This document shows, piece after piece, positions 54,761 through 64,000 of a DNA stretch of 64,000 nt. Source of the stretch: Annona cherimola (taxonomy: Eukaryota; Streptophyta; Magnoliopsida; Magnoliales; Annonaceae); the NCBI GenBank assembly GCA_030490835.1, contig CM059973.1, positions 62,128,008 to 62,192,007 of the forward strand. The letters are read 5' to 3'. The notes below the pieces were generated by a model. It saw only the letters and a program-made list of their open reading frames with translations. It did no database searches and had not been told where the DNA came from. A program made the translations under genes and the position numbers. Numbering within the stretch: the first letter of the stretch is position 1; every line of letters starts with the position of its first letter.

Positions 54761-54965
54761 AACATGCTATTGAGGAGATTATGATAGATATTAGTGAGCC
54801 GTCTTTGTAAATGGAATTCTTATCAAAAGATTCAAGAGGATAAATGAGATTAAGCTGGAATTAGTGAGCTGTTTTTGGAAAATAGCTGAATTTGAAATAA
54901 CGGTTGCATATTTGCATGATTTAATGATTTACAGTATGTCAAATCGGGATTTCGAATAGTAAACA

Positions 54966-55564
54966 ATGAGGTCCTTACCACTAATAGCCTTCTCCTTTCT
55001 TTGCTCCGGCGACTTTTCTTCCTCTGTTCCTCTTCTCCGGCGACTGGCTGGCAGCGTTTGTGCCGACCCGCAACGCTACGGGGGCAGCGTTGGTCCTTGC
55101 AAGGAGGCACCGTTCTTCCTTCCTCTCCTTTCCGATCGCAGTTCTCTCAACCTGTCCGTCGAAGTTTTCCAAATGCCTTTGCCAAACCCTCACCGTTCCC
55201 TCTCCCCTTCCCTCCCATTTCACTCGTCGTTCCTAGCAATGGTGACTCCGGCAGCGTTGGAAGGATCCGGCAGTGTTCGTGCGATTCCTGCCGCCAATCT
55301 CCCTTCCTCTCTTTTCTCACCGTTCTCTCCCTCCTTCGTCTCCCGACCGCTGCAGCGTTCACTCTCTCTCGAATCCACCCGATTCCAGAAACGGCGCAGG
55401 TCTCCAGCACGTCTCCCGATTCCAGAAACGGCGCACGTCTCCAGCACGTCTTTCTCCTGCATTGGAAACCGTTCTGGTCTCGAAAACCGTAGCTACAATA
55501 ACTCCCTACCATACTCGCAAGCTCAGCATGCTGCATACCTGCGGCCTACTCGCGGGAGAATGAG
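54966..55564. other. GC-/pyrimidine-rich right subterminal region of the MULE
   Basis: CT-rich sequence ('cttctccggcgactggctgg', 'ccgttccctctccccttccc') with a 37-bp near-duplicate ('ccgattccagaaacggcgca' at about 55380 and 55418). Open frames occur on both strands (up to 267 codons) but are Ser/Arg/Pro-rich and look compositional. It may be a captured host leader sequence or a promoter for the second gene. I do not call a protein. Confidence 0.45.
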
Positions 55565-55656
55565 AACGGCCAGGATTTTTTCCGCTGCCACGGACGTACG
55601 GATGGCGCACCTGCACGGGAATTCGGGTGCAGCGTTGCTGCACCTGAATACATCCC
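55565..55656 (-). repeat. Right 92-bp terminal inverted repeat of the MULE
   Basis: It ends ...GCTGCACCTGAATACATCCC and is the complement of the left TIR except at two positions. Confidence 0.95.
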
Positions 55657-55869
55657 ATATATATGCGACTGAATCATACAAGCATAAATTGTTGTCTAAT
55701 TTTTGCTTTTCGGATGTAAACCGAATGATGAATTTACAAAAAACCATTGCCCTGGAGAAGGAAAGATAAAATCTCCTCGCCTAAATTAAAACCGAGACAC
55801 TAGTACCACGTCAGAAATGAGAAACCAACAGCGAACTATTGCCCTGGATATTGGGCGAATTGGAGACAG

Positions 55870-56215
55870 TGCAACTGGATGCAAAAATTTATTTTTAAAA
55901 TTTTTGTGAAAATTTTTATATAACTGTTAGTCTAAGTGTATTTAATATATGTATTAAGTTTTACCATTTTTGAAATTTTTTGATTTTTTGGACTTTTTAA
56001 AATAGTGTCATTTTTGTAATTCATGAATTATGAAAATGCCACTGATTTTAAAAAATTCAAAAAATCTAAAAATTTCTAAATTTTGTAAAACTTAATGCAA
56101 ACATTATATACACTTAGATTAACTGTCGTATAAAAAAAATTCAAAAAAAAATAAGAAAATGAGTTAAATACGCCCAGATACACTAAAGCTAAGTGTATCC
56201 AAATGTACTGGACTA
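55870..56215. mobile_element. Foldback element, GCACCCGGGTGC family, copy 7
   Basis: 'aactgttagtctaagtgtat' on the left pairs with 'atacacttagattaactgtc' on the right. The centre 'aatagtgtcatttttgtaat' pairs with 'gaaaatgccactgatttt'. Terminal motifs are reduced ('gtgcaactggatgc', 'acgcccagatacac'). Confidence 0.65.
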
Positions 56216-57516
56216 GATTCCAGACATTGGGCACCCCTTCTATTGATAACTAGATAAAGGATTCTTCATTTTGTACTTAAATTCAGTCTTTGAAGTTGAC
56301 CTTATTGCAATTTAGAAAAGTTCACCTTATCATGACACATGACCAAGTTAACCTTGTTAAGTCATCTAACCAAATGATTAACATTAGTGTGTGTAAAGCG
56401 TTTACAAGCTGAAAATCCAAGATTTGAAATTAGGTTAAGTCCTTATGAGCTGGAGATCTAAGATTTAAAATTAGGTTAAGACATGTCTCATTTACCCACC
56501 CCTCGAAGTACACTTCTAGATAGTTCAACGTAGGTGACATAATTCAAAAAAATTTCGATCTTATTAAAATTTAAAATTAAATTGTTTTCCAAATATACCC
56601 GACTAATTTATCGCTGCTTTAATTACACAAGAGCTCGGAATTAAGAGAGCCATAATTTTATTCCTTTCTCATTTCGTTTCGTTTTTTATTACTTATTTTG
56701 GACATTTATGAAAATGTAACCATCATTTCTTTGTGGAATAGTCATTTTTGAGATTAACTACAAATGTAATAAATATATTTGAAATTTTAAAAACGTCATA
56801 AGTATATTTGATATTAGGTCAAATGCAACGGATATATTTGAGAAAAGCCCTTGAAATTATACAAAGGCAACATGAAGGCGCTGCTCAAGTAAGGATCAGA
56901 GGGTCACTGGACTGCAGAATCAGCTACGAAATCCATTTAATAAAAGGAGAAGTGACATTCTCATCAAAAAAAAAAAAAGTGACATTTAAATCTCTACGAG
57001 AAACCCTAATTTGTATTTTTTACTATAGCAATATCTGTTTCTTGAGCTATTACAAAATGCATATCATATTGAGCTCAACCAGCCACAATGGCTGCCAATT
57101 GACCACTGTATCAAAAGAAACTACAAAAGCTTAAAATACAGAAATCATCTGCCTCTACTATTACAGAATTGCTTGTGTAAGACCAAGAAATTAATGTCAG
57201 GACATGTTTTGTAACATTCTCTCACAAACGGAAATGAAAAAAGGTATTATTTTTGGTTGTTGAAAATTAGCCAGATTGCTATGTAGTAATTGACATTCTG
57301 ATCATAAATAAAGGATTTGCTTTGAGTGAAGCTGTGTGCAAGAAACATCTGAACCTTTTGGGGCTTTATAAAAGTTGGACATTAGACATGATTTCTGACT
57401 CAATTGCAACTCAAGTTCTCCAGCCGAAAATTCTCGAACGTGAGCAACTCTACCAATTAGACCAGCAACCACAAAATAATAGCCACAAGGTCACAAATAC
57501 CAGATCTATGTATATT
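56216..57516. other. Intergenic, downstream of the plastid E2 gene
   Basis: A short direct repeat 'aagatttgaaattaggttaa' / 'taagatttaaaattaggtta' lies at about 56420-56480. The last 200-300 bp before 57517 should hold the E2 3' UTR (minus strand). ORFs at 56808 and 57322 are not supported as genes. Confidence 0.45.
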
Positions 57517-57974
57517 CTACAACGTCAGGCTGTCAGGGTTCTCAACAATCTTTGCAAAGGTCTGAAGAAAAGCTGCCAAATCAGCACCGTAGACGATTCT
57601 ATGATCAGCCGTCACATTCACCTGAAAAGGAGCAGAAGAGGATAGATCATGAAACTTGGCATTGTTGGGGAACCTGAACAAAACGGCCAAGTCTATGAAC
57701 TCATTTTCAATTCATGCATAAATAGATTAATATTCTATTCAGGTTTTTGTAAAGAAAGCACAAATTTAGCAATTTCAAGCATCGACACTAGTTACACACA
57801 TTTGAACAACAGAACCTTAGATCCATAAATGAAAAACTGCTTCCAATTAATTCAATATGTATATAGCTACAATAAGCACTCACATAGATTAAAATGATCA
57901 AAATTGTAAGCACATGAACATCATTAATAAAGTCAGGCATTCTTTGCTATTGAGGAATAAAAATAGAAATGTGA

Positions 57975-58010
<36 letters not shown>

Positions 58011-59019
58011 AACAGACAAAAGAACCTAGATCCATAGATGAAAGACTGCTACCAATTAATCCAATACACAGCAACAGAACCTTAAACCCATAAATGAAAG
58101 GCTGATTCCAATTAATCCAATACAAATATAGCTACAATAATTACAAATCTTTGCTACGGAGGAAAAATATATATATAGAAGATGTGACTCTCTCTCTCTC
58201 TCTCTTAATTGATTAATACAACATGTAATTATCTTCCTTATCTCAACAATCTTACTTTCCTTCATTACATCTATATTTTACTATCATGGGTTTCTTTTTC
58301 ACCCATAATGCTTACTATTTTTTTCATTTGGGAATTTGTTAAAACACAATTTTTCAAACTAAAACTTTTCAATCTAAAACATTTCACTCTCCATAATTAC
58401 TTTATTTTTTTAATTATTTCTTCACTTCTTTCTATATAACTACTCTACTTTTCAATCATTTACACACTACTCATACATCTAAACCTATATATCCTAGCTT
58501 TATTCTCTTTAAAACTCATTATTACCTCTATCATATCACATTATTTTCTCACATTTCAAAAACGTTTATATTAAAAAAATTTCATCAACAGTTTTATTAC
58601 TTCCCAAACAAGCCCCTGATTTTCAATTCTACCGATTGTAAAAGTTTCAACCTAACCCTCTTTGTAGACCAGACTTGGTTGAGTTAAACCTAGCCATAAA
58701 TTAGGATCAAATTCAAGTCAAGTTGACAATTTGATTTGAGATCCCTCATACTTGCACAGTTGACCAATTTAATAAATCCATTACTTGAAATGAATATGCT
58801 TTATAAAAATAAAAATAAAAATTCTGATATATTTTACTTGTTAAAGAGTAAGGTAGCATTTGCGTCGAAGGAGAGGATGAGAGTGAGCTTAGGTTTCAAA
58901 GTTAAACCCGATAACAGGACTTGGATTAAGGATTGAACATAACTTGTCTTTTCTATTTATTAAAAATGGTGGGTCAAGTTAGTTAGGTTGTAGCCAACCC
59001 AAACCCACTCAATCTCTAA

Positions 59020-59061
<42 letters not shown>

Positions 59062-62000
59062 TTGGGTTAGGATGGTCAGGTTTTCGGTTGACCCAACGCA
59101 AGTCACCCTATAGTTAGATGCCTTTTGCTGCTACCATGAATGGTCAGCTGGATATGAAACAAACAACAACAGCATCCAGTGACCTAGACATTTGTCAATC
59201 TGGTCTTGTTTCCCAAAGAAATCAATTAATCCTCTAGCATACAACAAAAAAACCTTCCAGAATCCAATCGAACAAATGCATGAGGACCAAAAATTGTAAT
59301 AATGTGGCCTAAGAACCAATCCTGCAATGTAAAAGCATCCAAGCTAAGGCCTGTAGATAGCTGCTGAAAGCGTAATCATATAAAAGAGGATTCCACTATT
59401 TGGCAGTGGATATCTATCAATTTGGCAACAGACATCTATCAATTTGGCAGCAAGTGCTTATCAAACTTTTCACAATTTATTAAATGATACACGTCTCTTA
59501 TATTAGAAAAAGGGTGAAACAGAGTCACTAAAGGAAGCCATGTTAACAGGATTTCCATAACTTACCTGCATCTTACTCTTCACACTGAAGAATCCATCCG
59601 CATCTGCTACAACAGTAGGCTTTGATGCCCCTACGGCCATAATAGCCCCCTTCACATAATTCACCAAAAGATTAGTATGTTATAAAGCTTTCAGGAAGTC
59701 CTACAATAATTGTTACAATGCTTACTTGGCCAGGTGGAAGGATAGCATCAAATCTGTCAACCCCAAACATTCCCAGATTGGACAATGTAAACGTCCCTGC
59801 ACAAGAATTGTGGATCAGTTCTTGACATAGCATAACATTACCAGCAGACAAAGGAAGCACGTGGCTCTGTGCAAATTCTAGCATTAGAATTCAGAAGAAA
59901 TACTGGGATGTCATATAAAATGTGATACATCTATGCATAATGCATGACACATCAGCTCTAGACATTAACATTGACTCATTCAATTCCATGACCATGATAC
60001 AGCGAGCATGGCTTCATACCATATCACTATTCCTTAGGATCAGAAAATGAAAGATGAGTAAGGAAAATACATCATGAGTGAAGCCAAACCTGAATTATAC
60101 TCATGAGGCTGAAGTTGTTTTGCTCGAGCTTTGTTTACTAGCTCTTTCCATTTTTGAGAGAGCAAGTATATATCCAACTACACACACATGGACAAAGATA
60201 TCATCAGACAACCACAGGTGTGGGCAAAGTCTTCTAGAAATGCACAGTTCTCGAATTTTCTAATCAATGGTTGATCAACTGAATACCTTATCTGCATCCT
60301 GAAGAACAGGGGTTATCAAGCCACCATCAATAGCCACTGCTACTGCAATGTTCACATTGGCATTGTATGTAAAACTCTTCCCATCCTTGCAGCTGGCATT
60401 CACAACGGGGTACTGTGCCAATGCCATAGATACAGCCTTTGCTAACAGAACAGTCATTGTAACTCCCTTTGGTTTTACCTGAAGGTGTAACACAGGATGA
60501 CAAAATAATAAAATATGAGAAACAATACAATTTCATTCAAAGAAGAGGCATACTGCGCTGGGAACATTCTGTTAACCTTTGATCAACAGATCATCACAAG
60601 TCAATCAAGCTGTTTTTCTCATGAAGCAGTTACTACTCTGCGTGAGCATTTCATAGTCCAATTTGAAAGTGGCATGATTGAAATTATTCAGTTATCCACC
60701 CTTTTAGAATAACTTTTTCTATTTGAAAACAAAATGTATTCAGTAGTTCAGGTTCCAACGCATTATTGCCCAAGTTGCATTGCATCAATCTCTATCAGAA
60801 CCTAGCAGGCTGCCCAACAACTTACTCCAATGCATTCCAGCAACCAGTGGCGGCTTGGCCACCAGATAAGCTCAACTCATTAGGTTATGATTTATGGAAA
60901 GGACCGACTTCTTTTGGGAAACTAGTATGCTGCCCAGTGCCAGAAAAATGAATTTAGGATTTACAATCACATTATCAACAACACTTTTCCACATAGAAAA
61001 ATTTTAACATCCCAGGTTAACATATAAAATTTTCTTCCGAATCATCATGTTGAACACAAAATTGATGGCAATCATAGTTACATTCAAAATCCTTTAGCTC
61101 ATCTGTCAGCTTTAATGATTAAATATACTTTTGAAAGCATGCAAGTTTTTTTTTTCCTGAGAAAATCCCAATCTGCAGATGCATGCAGCATTTGGCAATC
61201 CGGAAAGAAAAAAAAAGAAAAAAATCTCCTACTTTTCCACTTACATTTCCATACTACCCTACTTTCTTATCATCTCTTTATATCTTTTTATACAACGATT
61301 CTATCTATTTCAAGTTTATTCCCTTTACTACTAATCATCACCCTGTCTATTTCAAAAGATTTTCCATCAAATTTTTTACCTACTTCCCAAATGCCTCCAT
61401 AATATATGCCCTTATTTTTCCTATGACAAAGACAGACTTTCGCCCTAACTTAAATCCTTTTGAAATTCAATACCTTCACCAGTATGTGTTAGCAATCATA
61501 AAAGTCTATGATATTTACACTTATTACTTACAATAAGACACTTCCTTGTGGTATTGTTTAAAGGCAGCTACATTCTATATCTGAGGAATTTTTTGTACAC
61601 ACCATTTAGTTGTTATTGGTGAAGCCAGTCCAAACCTCTCCATTGCATCAGATTTATCTGTTTCTCTATATTTCTATTTTACTAAGATTTTCTATTATTT
61701 GAGATCTAAATATCACTGCATGGTATTATGTGAACTTCAGAAATTGCATCCATAGAGACCAATTAGTTGTGATTTTACAAAGATAATCCAATTACCAAGA
61801 ACATCTGACAATCCATCAAAAAATTAAACACCACCAGGCAGGAGCATCTCTACTGTTTGAATTACAGGAAAATTTTATACCTTCTCTGTCCATCACTGGA
61901 CCATCTACTGAATAGATTATCAACTTTACTGTAAGGGCGGACTGAGACACATTGACAATCATGCCAGTTAAAAAGGTTAATAAAATGGCATACAAAACGG

Positions 62001-62981
62001 GACTTTCCAGTGCAAGCATTGAATTGCTAAAAGTACTGAAATAGCCAAAAGAAGAAAAGTATAGATGTATACCTTCTCATAGAGCTTATCTAGAGCGTCG
62101 GTCGTGATTGGATATCCAACACGGAATGTTGGGACGGACAGGCTTTCCATCATGTTTTTGGACACTGCAGCCTGCATAGTTGTAAAAGGGACAACAGTTG
62201 AACCGGGAATGTGAGGCAGAGGCGCAGGAGCAGCACGGGCCGCTTTAGGAGCTGAAGGTGCGGCGACAGCAGCAGGAGCATGCGTTACAGTAGCTGCATT
62301 GTTACTGATAGCAGTGGGCATAATTCCAGCAGCAACCTCGACATCGGCAGCAGTAATCCGCCCATACGGCCCCGTCCCGACTACAGATCCAATATCCACT
62401 TTATGCTGCTTCGCAAGCTTCTTCGCATAAGGAGTCGCGACAGTCTTTCTCGGCCCCTCGGGTGCGGGAGGAGCAGCCGCAGGGGCGGCAGCTGGATGCG
62501 GAGCTGCAGCAGCCGGAGTTGCCGGAGGAGGGGGCGGGGAAGCAGACGCCGCCGGGTCTTTCGAAGAAGCAGCAGCAGCCTTGGCTTTGGCCTCAGCAAC
62601 CTCCTCCTCCGACTCGGCAAGCAGGCCGATAGGCGCGCCGACGGGGGCTGTCTCGCCCTCTGGGACGACAATTGCGGCGAGAATACCGTCGTAGAATGTC
62701 TCGACGTCCATGTCGGCCTTATCGGACTCGACGACGACAACGCTGTCGCCCTTGGAGAGCACATCGCCCTCGGCCTTGATCCAGGAGACGATCTTGCCCT
62801 CGGTCATGGTTGAGCTGAGGGCGGGCATGAATATCTCGCGGATCTTGGCGCTGACGGCGAGGGATTGGCGGCGGCGAAGGCGGGCGGAGTGGCGGGTATG
62901 CCATGGGATGGGAGCGGCGAGAGAGGAAGAGAAAGAAAGAGTAGAAGGGTTGGAGATCTTGGAAAGGATGGAAGAGGCCAT
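57517..62981 (-). CDS. LTA2: Plastid pyruvate dehydrogenase E2, dihydrolipoamide acetyltransferase
   Basis: Six exons on the minus strand: 62981-62073, 60478-60287, 60177-60090, 59796-59726, 59649-59566 and 57621-57517, all GT-AG, giving 482 aa. E2 moves the acetyl group from E1 to CoA and forms the core of the plastid complex that supplies acetyl-CoA for fatty-acid synthesis. Residues 1-44 are a Ser/Arg-rich transit peptide. The single lipoyl domain is about 46-121, with the lipoylated Lys88 in 'VESDKADMD'. An Ala/Pro linker (about 135-175) is followed by the peripheral-subunit-binding domain (about 178-220, 'ATPYAKKLA..GTGPYGRIT'). The catalytic domain (about 255-482) ends 'VTADHRIVYGADLAAFLQTF' with active-site His455. 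HRIVYG replaces the usual HRxxDG, as I recall for plastid and cyanobacterial E2s. One lipoyl domain and 482 aa fit the LTA2 class; the other plastid E2 paralogue (EMB3003 type) is the alternative. A longer open frame starting at a TTG codon at 63122 is not the start. Introns 1 and 5 are large and hold MITEs. Confidence 0.93.
57975..58010. repeat. (CT)n(CA)n compound microsatellite in E2 intron 5
   Basis: About 10 CT units are followed directly by about 8 CA units. A shorter (CT)n lies at 58189-58205. Confidence 0.95.
58325..58616 (+). mobile_element. Tourist-like MITE in E2 intron 5
   Basis: It runs from 'atttgggaatttgttaaaac' to 'attacttcccaaacaagccc', with interior landmarks 'ctccataattactttatttt', 'taattatttcttcacttctt' and 'cctctatcatatcacattat'. 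The orientation is antisense to the gene. It is well outside the splice sites. Confidence 0.7.
59022..59058. repeat. (GA)n microsatellite in E2 intron 5
   Basis: About 18 uninterrupted GA units. Confidence 0.95.
61225..61400 (+). mobile_element. Tourist-like MITE, partial, in E2 intron 1
   Basis: 'catactaccctactttctta', 'ctctttatatctttttatac', 'tttattccctttactactaa' and 'tacttcccaaatgcctcc' follow the family order. The left terminal third is missing or replaced. Confidence 0.5.
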
Positions 62982-63040
62982 GGATTTCTGCGTTGGGAAG
63001 AGCTGAAGCGAAGAGATGGAAATGAGAAATGAATGAGTAG

Positions 63041-63048
63041 ATATATAA
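63041..63048 (-). promoter_or_regulatory. Candidate TATA box of the plastid E2 gene
   Basis: On the minus strand 'ccttatatatctac' lies about 60-67 bp before ATG 62981, which would give a leader of about 30-35 nt. It also argues against translation from the TTG at 63122, which would lie upstream of transcription start. Confidence 0.4.
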
Positions 63049-63122
63049 GGAGTAAGAGGAAGAAGGGCGGAGGATTCGAGGGTGAAGCTCTTCGAACTTC
63101 GGTGTTTACATCGCCGAAGCAA

Positions 63123-63450
63123 ACAAGAGAGTTAGGAAGGGGGCGTTGCAGCAGCCGCGCGAATTAAAAACCAGAGAGGTGTGTGGGTTTAATACTCTGG
63201 CGGATTTTCATGGATCATATTCATACGCAGGCACGTCTGTGTATTATAACTCATGGGCATTAGCATTCAATCCACGAAATAACGAAATTACTTTTATCTA
63301 TACCAATAATTTTTAAAAAAATTTCATCTATGTTAACTCTTTTTCAAATAATATCGTTTATACTAATGATTATAGCTGCAATCGTATTTTAAAATTAAAT
63401 GGGTCGTGAATAAAAAAAGAAATTGTTAAGACTATTTTGTCCATTTAATT
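63123..63450. other. Upstream region of the plastid E2 gene
   Basis: The first about 70 bp are GC-rich ('gggggcgttgcagcagccgc'), then the sequence becomes AT-rich. No further gene is supported. Confidence 0.5.
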
Positions 63451-63730
63451 GGTGTGTTTGGGAAATGATAAAATTTTTGATGAAAAATCTTTAGTATAAA
63501 AGTATTTTGAATTAACAGAAAATGATGTCTTTAGTATACAAGTTTTTTGAATTAACAGAAAATGATGTGATAATGAGAAGTAAAAAAAAATAATGTTAAA
63601 ACAAAAAGATTAGTTTTATAGGCAATTCTATAAAAATAATCTAAAAATAGGGTAGTTGTATAGGAAGATGTGAATAAATAATTAAAAAAATAGTTGTAGA
63701 AAGGGAAAAGTTTTAAGGTTTGCCAAATAT
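63451..63730 (-). mobile_element. Tourist-like MITE family copy
   Basis: It starts GGTGTGTTTGGGAAATGATA, the family end in reverse sense, and contains a small internal duplication ('gtattttgaattaacagaaa' / 'gttttttgaattaacagaaa', period about 47). The far end is decayed near 'aaggtttgccaaat'. Confidence 0.65.
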
Positions 63731-63882
63731 TACCATAATTTATTTAAAATTTACCCTCAATAAATATTTATACAGATGAAGCATCTTTAAAATCGTTGGC
63801 ACTGATCAAAATAGTTTATTTTTTTTATTTGTATGAATGTTAATCCCAACTAAATTACATGCGATGTGTCCTTTGTAGCATG

Positions 63883-64000
63883 TTTGGCTACAATAAAAAT
63901 TTAAAAGTCACATTTAAAACTTTTCCTTTTCTGTAATTATTTTATTTTTAATTTTTTTATATTTTTTATACAATTATCTTACTTTTCAATCAATTGTACA
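63883..64000 (+). mobile_element. Tourist-like MITE, left part, cut by the window end
   Basis: 'atgtttggctacaataaaaa' leads into 'taaaacttttccttttctgt' and 'tacaattatcttacttttca', the family order. The rest lies beyond the window. Confidence 0.5.

Larger units (their letters stand above)
45762..55656. mobile_element. Autonomous-looking Mutator-like element (MULE) with two convergent genes, 9.9 kb
   Basis: Length 9895 bp. The first and last 92 bp are inverted repeats differing at only two adjacent positions. The flanks are ATATATATA (45753-45761) and ATATATATG (55657-55665), 8 of 9 identical. This fits a 9-bp MULE duplication, though the AT dinucleotide setting makes it weak by itself. Between the TIRs lie an intact MULE transposase gene (47856-50285, +), an intact second gene (51537-53117, -) pointing towards it, and long non-coding arms made largely of minisatellites. 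Both frames are uninterrupted and the TIRs are nearly identical, so the insertion should be young and may be active. Confidence 0.88.

Noticed and set aside
54966..55769. 267-codon ORF at the right end of the MULE
   Set aside because: It runs through the TIR and out of the element, is Ser/Arg/Pro-rich, and competes with several other frames in the same GC-rich stretch.
62982..63122. Longer N-terminus for the plastid E2 from 63122
   Set aside because: That frame begins at TTG, and the extra residues lie upstream of a candidate TATA box. MASSILSKIS from 62981 gives a normal transit peptide.

Overview
This window is a gene-poor, AT-rich stretch of a flowering-plant nuclear genome. Plant-specific protein families, GT-AG introns, chloroplast-targeted enzymes and dense plant-type transposons all point that way. 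The GC-rich first exons of two genes would suit a monocot or magnoliid, but the sequence does not settle the lineage. I see no tRNA or rRNA gene and no bacterial features.

Four host genes are supported. (1) A single-exon NF-YC histone-fold transcription factor, 4325-5029 (+). (2) A two-exon secreted cysteine-rich (defensin-like) peptide gene, 12921-14013 (+), with a decayed partial copy at 19229-19273. (3) A five-exon IST1-like ESCRT regulator, 29182-30940 (-). (4) A six-exon plastid pyruvate dehydrogenase E2 (dihydrolipoamide acetyltransferase, LTA2 type), 57517-62981 (-). I rebuilt the exon structures of genes 2-4 by hand. Each gives one uninterrupted reading frame of the expected family length.

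Almost everything else is mobile DNA, often nested. A 2.2 kb Pack-MULE-like element with a 9-bp target duplication lies 182 bp downstream of the NF-YC stop. It carries a broken host-gene fragment and a nested 611-bp hAT-like element. Ty3/gypsy and Ty1/copia remnants lie at 0.9-3.6 and 9-10.9 kb. A 3.9 kb hAT-like element (22461-26352, perfect 8-bp duplication) contains a 1.7 kb solo LTR (perfect 5-bp duplication). A tRNA-derived SINE sits inside another hAT-like element. A 5'-truncated LINE (41052-43012) is bounded by a 16-bp duplication. Several short families recur: a Tourist-like MITE (about 11 copies, two in introns of the E2 gene), a foldback family with a GCACCCGGGTGC-like end (7 copies), and two others.

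The most striking object is a 9.9 kb, apparently complete Mutator-like transposon at 45762-55656. It has 92-bp terminal inverted repeats differing at only two positions. It carries an intact FAR1/MULE transposase (+) and a second, convergent, intact gene (-) for a 526-aa protein that resembles the 'putative plant transposon protein' domain family. Its long non-coding arms are filled with minisatellites (49, 79, 83, 116 and 179 bp periods), most of them studded with AGCATGCT-like palindromes. The two-gene convergent layout parallels maize MuDR, but the second protein is not recognisably mudrB.
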